Positions 59,299-64,000 of a stretch of DNA of 64,000 nt are shown one piece after another. The stretch is taken from the NCBI RefSeq assembly GCF_004302915.1, contig NZ_QQBI01000003.1:124001-188000 (forward strand). The letters run 5' to 3'. The translations under genes were made by a program, and so were the position numbers. The DNA comes from Komagataeibacter xylinus (lineage in GTDB: Bacteria; Pseudomonadota; Alphaproteobacteria; Acetobacterales; Acetobacteraceae). The first letter of the stretch is position 1. Each line of letters begins with the position of its first letter. The notes beneath the pieces are model-generated. The model saw only the letters and a program-made list of their open reading frames with translations, made no database searches and was not told the DNA's origin.

Positions 59299-59341
59299 TG
59301 CGTCCTGAAGCTTTAAAAAAAAAGCTTCACCAAAAACTTTT
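59284..59341. repeat. Palindromic intergenic repeat, copy D
   Basis: A shortened copy: the left end reads CGTTTTTGGGTGCG, and the right end GAAGCTTT...AAAGCTTCACCAAAAACTTTTG is intact. It lacks the GC-rich hairpin of copies A and B. It lies between the M3 peptidase and a small membrane protein gene, both on the plus strand. Confidence 0.82.
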
Positions 59342-59368
59342 GTCTCTTATCCATATTTCGGGGAATGC

Positions 59369-59665
59369 ATGCCCACCACCACGCCTACGGTTACCCGCAC
59401 GCTGTACAAGACGCTGGCCGTGCTCGGGCTGACAGTGCTGTTCATGCTCAGCCTGCGCCTGAGCACCACCGTGGCCGGCCTGGTCGACCGCATTGCGGGC
59501 ACCGACCTGTGGCTGTCCGTCTACCGCCTTGCCGGGGCCACCGATGAGACCGAGCAGGAACGGCTGATCGTGATGGCGGTGGCCCTTGTGTGCTGCGTGC
59601 TTGCCATCGGCGTGGTCGAGATTGCCGACCGGCTGCTCATGCGCCGCGCTGCCAGAAAAAGGTGA
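59369..59665 (+). CDS. Small two-helix membrane protein
   Basis: 98 aa with hydrophobic helices at about 14-36 (LYKTLAVLGLTVLFMLSL) and 67-90 (RLIVMAVALVCCVLAIGVVE) and a basic C-terminus (RRAARKR). No family was recognised. GGGGAATGC precedes the ATG. Its last 29 nt overlap the 3' end of the convergent methyltransferase gene. Confidence 0.65.
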   Translation: MPTTTPTVTRTLYKTLAVLGLTVLFMLSLRLSTTVAGLVDRIAGTDLWLSVYRLAGATDETEQERLIVMAVALVCCVLAIGVVEIADRLLMRRAARKR

Positions 59666-60590
59666 GTTCATGCTTGTTGTGCCACAGGTGCAGCACGCGC
59701 CCGCCGGGAATGGCAGCGAAGGCCTCCGCCGTGTCGTGGTCGGTCTCGCCCTGGAATTTGATGGTCATGACAATCCGCGCAGCCCGGCCTGAAGCAATCC
59801 ACCGCTGCGCCAGCGCAAGCAGGCGGGCGGGATAGGCGATGATGTCGGAAAACAGCCAGTCCACGGGTTCGCAGGTGGCGGGGTCCAGGCCGAAGGCGCT
59901 TTCATAGCGGCATGTCACGTTGGGCAGGGCGGCAATACTCTCGGCCAGCGGCGCGCGGTCAATGGCCGTGACCTGCGCGCCCTGGCTGGCCGCAACCCAT
60001 GTCCACCCGCCGGGACAGGCGCCAAGGTCGATGCAGGTCTCGCCCGCCACGGGCCACCGGCCAAGGCGGAACAGGGCCTCCCACAACTTGAGATAGGCGC
60101 GTGAAGGCGGGTCGGTACGGTTCTCGACAAAAGCCACCTCGCCATTGATGAACGGCGCGGACTTGGTGGGCGAGAGCAGCAACTGATCTGGCGCCAGCAG
60201 CGTCCAGCCGCCCAGATGGGCATCAGGCGGCATGGCGGGAAAGCTGACCGGCTTCGGCCGCACCGGCGGCAGAGCATCGGTAATCAGGGCGCTGCGGCGG
60301 TGGAGCGTGGGCGCATAACCTGCCCAGTTGCGTTGCAGGCCGCGCATGATCCGCGCCGCCCCCTTGATGGAGGGCACCGCATGCAGTTGAGGCGCATCCC
60401 ATACGTCAATCGCCCACAGGCTGGCCACGGGCAGTGCGGCTGACAGCGCCAGCCGCCCATGCCAGCACAGTGCTCCCGCCCCCTTGCGCGTCAGTTCCTG
60501 TTCCAGAACTTCTTCAAATCCGGGGGCCGCCAGATAGGCGCTGCGCACGGGCCAGGCGGGCTGCGTATATGTTTCGGGCTGGACGGTCAT
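59637..60590 (-). CDS. RlmM/FtsJ-like RNA 2'-O-methyltransferase
   Basis: A 317-aa protein with an N-terminal THUMP-like region (AYLAAPGFEEVLEQEL) and a C-terminal RrmJ/FtsJ fold. SAM motif I is CIDLGACPGGWTWVAASQGA. The catalytic K-D-K-E set is suggested by SDIIAYP and VMTIKFQGETDHD. The closest known type is RlmM (23S C2498). The start overlaps the stop of the DUF423 gene as ATGA, so the genes are coupled. Target assignment is by analogy. Confidence 0.85.
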   Translation of the reverse strand: MTVQPETYTQPAWPVRSAYLAAPGFEEVLEQELTRKGAGALCWHGRLALSAALPVASLWAIDVWDAPQLHAVPSIKGAARIMRGLQRNWAGYAPTLHRRSALITDALPPVRPKPVSFPAMPPDAHLGGWTLLAPDQLLLSPTKSAPFINGEVAFVENRTDPPSRAYLKLWEALFRLGRWPVAGETCIDLGACPGGWTWVAASQGAQVTAIDRAPLAESIAALPNVTCRYESAFGLDPATCEPVDWLFSDIIAYPARLLALAQRWIASGRAARIVMTIKFQGETDHDTAEAFAAIPGGRVLHLWHNKHELTFFWQRGA

Positions 60591-60964
60591 GCGCGCATGA
60601 CCCCCACCGCCAGCAAAAGCCATGCCCCCATGAGAATGCTGCCCCCCGTGGGCGCCACCGGACCGGGATGAACGCCCCAGAACGCCGTCAGCGCCACGCC
60701 TACGCTGAAAAGGACCGTGCCCACCGCCATGAGGCAGCCGGACAGGGAAATGAGCGCGCGGCACCCCTGCTGGATCAACAGCACCGCAATGCCGATCATG
60801 GCCAGCGCATGCCACATCTGCATCTGTATGGCCTGCCGGGCCATGTCACGCCCGCCCTCGGCAAAGAAACGATCGGGCAGATGGGCGGTGAGCGCTCCGC
60901 CCATCACGGCGGAAAACGCGGCCAGCGCCGCAAAACACAACAGGAACCGGACAACAGTAGGCAT
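60587..60964 (-). CDS. DUF423 membrane protein (YwdK/YgdD-like)
   Basis: A 125-aa protein with four hydrophobic helices. Family signs are the small-residue-rich first helix (AALAAFSAVMGGALTAHL), QMWHALAMIGIAVLL and TAFWGVHPGPVAPTGGSILM. Function is unknown. It lies upstream of the methyltransferase and overlaps it by 4 nt. Confidence 0.85.
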   Translation of the reverse strand: MPTVVRFLLCFAALAAFSAVMGGALTAHLPDRFFAEGGRDMARQAIQMQMWHALAMIGIAVLLIQQGCRALISLSGCLMAVGTVLFSVGVALTAFWGVHPGPVAPTGGSILMGAWLLLAVGVMRA

Positions 60965-61251
60965 TCAGCATATCCGCAAACAGGGTGACGACCCGCACAC
61001 GACGCGGGCAGGCACACCCTACTCCCGCCGTGGGCGCATCGTATAGGCCAGCCCGGCATGAAGGGCGGCCACCACCCGGCAGACCGGATCAGGACGGTAG
61101 GAAAGTTTTCCTCTGGCCTGCCCTGCCGCCTTCACCTGCCGCAAGGGGCTGGTATTGTGGCCTGCTGGCTTTGTATGGCGGCCCAAAACTGATAAACTAT
61201 GAAGACGTTCAGTAAAGCCGCCTGAATTTTACACGTTGGGAAGATGAAAGC

Positions 61252-61821
61252 ATGAAAAATTACGCCGTCTGGTTTCTTTGCGCGTCTGTCAGCCTTCTTC
61301 CCGCAGCAGGCCTTGCGGCCCGTCCTGCCACGCCACCCGCAGCCCCCCCTGCAGCGGCGCCCGCGCCGAGCCTGCCGCCGCTTACGGAATCCGATTCCAC
61401 CTTTGCTGAAAACGTGTCGGCCCTGAATGCATTCGAGATCACCATCTCCAAAATGGCCACGACGGAGGCCAAGCGGCGGAAGGTGCAGGAATTCGCCGCG
61501 CGCTCGGTCAAGCTGCACACCGCCAACGAGACTGCCCTCTCCACCCTCACCCTCAAGCACGGGCTGACCCTGCACAAGGAGATGAGCCCGGACGAGGATG
61601 AAGTCGCAGCCCAGCTCAAGACCGAAACCGGCGCCAAATTCGAGCGTGATTACCTCGACCTGCAGGCGCAGGCTGCAAGCGATGCTCTGGCCATGTTCCA
61701 GAACGAGGCGGAATCCGCTGCCGACCCCGAGCTCAAGACCTATGCCTCCACCACGGCAGACACGTTGCAGACCCTGCTCAACGATTCCCTGAAGCTGGGC
61801 GCGGCCAAGCCTTCACGCTAA
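61252..61821 (+). CDS. Secreted DUF4142 protein
   Basis: A 189-aa protein with a Sec signal peptide (AVWFLCASVSLLPAAGLAA, about 22 residues) and an Ala/Pro linker. A DUF4142 four-helix bundle follows (FAENVSALNAFEITISKMAT, RDYLDLQAQAASDALAMFQ). It is ferritin-like in shape, with no obvious metal motif. Periplasmic role unknown. Repeat copy E follows its stop. The 287 nt upstream hold no other gene that I see. Confidence 0.85.
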   Translation: MKNYAVWFLCASVSLLPAAGLAARPATPPAAPPAAAPAPSLPPLTESDSTFAENVSALNAFEITISKMATTEAKRRKVQEFAARSVKLHTANETALSTLTLKHGLTLHKEMSPDEDEVAAQLKTETGAKFERDYLDLQAQAASDALAMFQNEAESAADPELKTYASTTADTLQTLLNDSLKLGAAKPSR

Positions 61822-61841
61822 AAAGCGCTGCCGCATTACTG

Positions 61842-61923
61842 GTAAAAATTTCTGTATACTTCTTTTTTCAAACAGATGGCGTTTTTTGAAGCTTTTTGAA
61901 AAAAGCTTCACCAAAAACTTTTG
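61842..61923. repeat. Palindromic intergenic repeat, copy E
   Basis: The right half is perfect: an 11-bp TGAAGCTTTTT/AAAAAGCTTCA hairpin followed by CCAAAAACTTTTG. The left half (GTAAAAATTTCTGTATACTT) is degenerate. It lies just past the DUF4142 stop, before the adenosyltransferase gene. Confidence 0.85.
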
Positions 61924-62018
61924 ATTTACAGAATATATATTTCTTGGGGTTTATTTATATATAACGGTTTGACCTGAAGATATTTTTATTACTTTCCTCA
62001 TGACAAACGGATCAATCC

Positions 62019-62591
62019 ATGAGCATTCGCATCGACCGGGTCGTGACCCGTGGCGGCGACACAGGACAGACCGCGCTGGGCAATGGCACGCGCGTGGCCA
62101 AGGACTCGGTGCGCATCGAGGCCCTTGGCGCCCTTGATGAAGCCAATGCCGTAATCGGGCTGCTGCGCGCGAGCCTGCCCGCAGGCCGGAACGCCCGTTT
62201 CATTGCCTGGCTGCAGGGGCTTGTGTTCGATATTGGCGGCGTGGTGTGCATGCCCGGCAGGCCGCCCCGCCCGCTGGCGCAGGGCGCCGTGGCGGTCAGG
62301 GCCATGGAAGACGAGGTGGAGCACCTGCGCGCACATATCCCGCCGCTGACCAGCTTTGTCCTGCCCGGCGGCACGATGGCCGCGGCCCATGCCCATCTGG
62401 CGCGCACCGTGGTGCGGCGGGCGGAGCGACGGCTGGCCACGCTGGCGCGAAGCGAAGACCTCGGCCCCGATATTCCCGCCTGCATGAACCGCCTGTCCGA
62501 TTACCTGTTCGTGCTGGGGCGCCACCTCAATGATAACGGGGCCGGTGACCTGACATGGACCCCCGCCGCCCCGCCGCCCACGGCTGGATGA
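62019..62591 (+). CDS. Cob(I)alamin adenosyltransferase, PduO type
   Basis: Transfers the adenosyl group of ATP to cobalamin to make coenzyme B12. The 190-aa protein has the ATP-binding [14 protein letters not shown], the RRAERRL helix and [15 protein letters not shown] near the C-terminus. The start is ATG 62019. It is convergent with gntK 6 nt away. No B12 riboswitch was seen upstream. Confidence 0.93.
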   Translation: MSIRIDRVVTRGGDTGQTALGNGTRVAKDSVRIEALGALDEANAVIGLLRASLPAGRNARFIAWLQGLVFDIGGVVCMPGRPPRPLAQGAVAVRAMEDEVEHLRAHIPPLTSFVLPGGTMAAAHAHLARTVVRRAERRLATLARSEDLGPDIPACMNRLSDYLFVLGRHLNDNGAGDLTWTPAAPPPTAG

Positions 62592-62597
62592 GGGCGC

Positions 62598-63173
62598 TCA
62601 GCCCGGCAGGCGCTCCAGATGCAGGCAGGCCTGCTCGGCCAGATGGGCCTGCGGGGCGTTGACATCGAGCGTCATGACCACCTCATGGTGCATGTCGGGT
62701 TCCTCCAGTGTGGCGAACTGGCTGTCGAGCATGCCAACCGGCATGAAATGCCCCGTGCGCTGGCGCAGGCGCGGGGCAATGTCTTCCCGGCTGCCCTTGA
62801 GGTAGACAAAGCACACATCCGCATGGCCCGCCCCGATCCGCTCGCGATAGGCGCGCCGCAGCGATGAACAGGTCACGATGCCGCACTGCCCCTGCTCACG
62901 CCATGCCAGGATGGCCGCGGCAATGCGGTCGAGCCAGGGGGCGCGATCCGCGTCGGTCAGGGGAATGCCGTTGCTCATGCGCGCGATATTGGCGGGCGGA
63001 TGCAGGTCGTCGCCTTCAATGACAGGCCAGCCCATGCGCGCGGCCATGAGCTGAGCCACGGTGCTCTTGCCACACCCCGATACCCCCATCACCACCAGCA
63101 CGCGCGGGCGCGCCGCCTGCCCGAGCCTGCGCGAGAGAGAGACCGCTACAGCGTTTTGCCCATTGTCACACAT
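62598..63173 (-). CDS. gntK: Gluconokinase (carbohydrate kinase, GntK type)
   Basis: Phosphorylates gluconate for the pentose phosphate pathway, fitting a gluconate-rich lifestyle. The 191-aa protein has P-loop MGVSGCGKSTVA, IEGDDLHP and HFMPVGMLDSQFATLE, diagnostic of GntK. The first 20 residues are variable. It is divergent from the gene at the window end, with about 400 bp between. Confidence 0.94.
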   Translation of the reverse strand: MCDNGQNAVAVSLSRRLGQAARPRVLVVMGVSGCGKSTVAQLMAARMGWPVIEGDDLHPPANIARMSNGIPLTDADRAPWLDRIAAAILAWREQGQCGIVTCSSLRRAYRERIGAGHADVCFVYLKGSREDIAPRLRQRTGHFMPVGMLDSQFATLEEPDMHHEVVMTLDVNAPQAHLAEQACLHLERLPG

Positions 63174-63579
63174 ACTGCATCCTGCCGGATATTACGAAAA
63201 AAAGACGTTATCGCGCCTTATCTGGCCCAAACAGGTCTCAAAACGCAAGTGACTGCTGCTACGCAGAAATACCAATACAGGGCATTTCATTATGAAATCT
63301 GCCGTTTTTTTGTTTATAAATAAAAAAATATTATTAATTTATATTATTATTTCTTCTTCATTTATTTGAATTTTGTTAATATATATTATGACATAATAAT
63401 TATGTCATTCATTATTATATTTATCTTCATACCTCTTGCGCAGGTCGCCCCTAAGGCTTTATATACTCGATCAATCACTTAAAAACAGACACCATCGGCA
63501 TCCCGGTCAGAGGAATATTTTCCTAAATATGGCCCTTTCAACATCTCGCATGGTGCATTGAGTTATCGAGAGTTCTGCT
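63174..63579 (+). promoter_or_regulatory. AT-rich intergenic region with strong-promoter look
   Basis: About 400 nt without a gene, extremely AT-rich between 63,300 and 63,420, separating divergent gntK and the unknown gene at 63580. It contains several TATAAT-like tracts and a 21-bp palindrome. A small frame at 63529 (MALSTSRMVH) looks incidental. Confidence 0.6.
63388..63408. promoter_or_regulatory. 21-bp palindrome, possible operator
   Basis: ATGACATAAT and ATTATGTCAT are perfect inverted arms around one central A. Given the AT-rich promoter surroundings it may bind a regulator of gntK and/or the downstream gene. No known consensus was matched. Confidence 0.4.
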
Positions 63580-64000
63580 GTGTCATCTTATAACGATTTT
63601 CTTTCCTTTTCGAAGGAAGAAGACCAGAGCCCCCAACGCGAAGAAGTCAATGAAACCGCCTTCCGCCAGGCGCTTGAGCGCCTTGGCAAGGGCAAGCCGC
63701 GCGGCCCCGCCGCGCCCAAGGCCCCGCAGGCCAAGGCGCGCCCCGTGCGCCAGGCCGACCCCACCCAGCGCCGCCGCAAATTCGTGCAGGATGGCGATGT
63801 ACGTGTCGAACATCATTCGCTGACCACCGGCCGCGCCTCGCCGCGCGTGCTGCATGCCCAGCCTGAAGACCGGGGCGAGGCGGAGCAGCTGCGCCACAAG
63901 ATCCAGTTCGAGCAGAAGCTGCGCGAGGAGGCTGAACTCCGCCTTTCGGAAGCGCAGGCGCAGATCCGCTCCCTGACCACCCGCATCGGCCATGCCGATG
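63580..64000 (+). CDS. Unknown protein, N-terminal part (runs off window)
   Basis: 140 codons are visible from a GTG at 63580 with GAGAG upstream. The N-terminus is polar (SSYNDFLSFSKEEDQSPQRE). Next comes a Pro/Ala/Lys/Arg-rich linker (GKGKPRGPAAPKAPQAKARP), then a charged segment ending in a probable coiled coil (KIQFEQKLREEAELRLSEAQ). No family was recognised. Codon use is that of normal GC-rich genes here, unlike the AT-rich region before it. Confidence 0.7.
   Translation, partial: MSSYNDFLSFSKEEDQSPQREEVNETAFRQALERLGKGKPRGPAAPKAPQAKARPVRQADPTQRRRKFVQDGDVRVEHHSLTTGRASPRVLHAQPEDRGEAEQLRHKIQFEQKLREEAELRLSEAQAQIRSLTTRIGHAD

Noticed and set aside
63000-63323. 107-residue plus-strand frame partly within gntK
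   Set aside because: The first half is antisense to gntK and the second half lies in AT-rich intergenic DNA with no family resemblance.
63529-63561. Ten-codon frame MALSTSRMVH as a leader peptide
   Set aside because: Ribosome-binding-site spacing is poor and there is no attenuator structure; chance is sufficient.

Overview
The window is a gene-dense, GC-rich stretch of a bacterial chromosome. It carries housekeeping genes rather than a mobile or defence island. Gene content and order point to an alphaproteobacterium of the family Acetobacteraceae, most likely Komagataeibacter or a close relative. The supporting evidence is a SUF operon headed by an Rrf2 regulator, a COQ9 protein beside peptide deformylase, a MarR/OmpR-type pair, a gluconate kinase, an APH-type homoserine kinase, and ffh-rpsP-rimM-trmD-rplS running into leuC-leuD. 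The genus is inferred; the sequence does not prove it.

Layout. 1-6.6 kb: 3' part of trigger factor, tRNA-Leu, NAD(P)HX repair enzyme, a CopD-like membrane protein, a DEAD-box helicase and an RlmD-like rRNA methyltransferase. 6.7-13.3 kb (minus strand): the SUF iron-sulfur operon, rrf2-sufB-C-D-S-U-T-A; the regulator has an apparent frameshift near its C-terminus. 13.4-18.5 kb: DUF445 protein, a PEP-carboxylase-family protein with altered active-site motifs, and an MBL hydrolase. 18.5-19.6 kb: an AT-rich gene-free island with decayed coding fragments. 19.6-29 kb: fusA, rpmB, an Atm1-type exporter, a DUF4743/Nudix protein, oligopeptidase B, an AI-2E-family protein and tRNA-Pro. 29-33.5 kb: the lipid/ribosome cluster DUF177-rpmF-plsX-fabH-ihfA-merR. 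33.7-38.7 kb: bamE, an EnvZ-like kinase, rpsU, then def-coq9-marR-response regulator. 38.8-45.8 kb: ffh-rpsP-rimM-trmD-rplS-leuC-leuD-leuB. 45.9-54.8 kb: a Spy-like protein, pstCAB, a nucleoside-hydrolase-like protein, an ABC importer lacking a binding protein, rnhA, thrB and ispH. 55-64 kb: a lipoprotein, an OPT transporter, an M3 peptidase, an RlmM-like methyltransferase, DUF423 and DUF4142 proteins, a cobalamin adenosyltransferase, gntK, and the start of an unknown coiled-coil protein behind an AT-rich promoter region.

How the genes work together. The SUF genes form one translationally coupled unit for Fe-S assembly. They serve enzymes seen here (LeuC, IspH, the RlmD-like methyltransferase) and probably the Atm1-like exporter. 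Ribosome and translation genes recur, and leucine synthesis appears to be read out from the end of the ffh/trmD operon.

The most unusual structure is a dispersed family of palindromic intergenic repeats. There are five clear copies and one possible fragment, each lying just after a gene's 3' end; their tips read as inverted AAAAGTTTTTGG / CCAAAAACTTTT. I found no CRISPR array, prophage, transposase or complete defence system.
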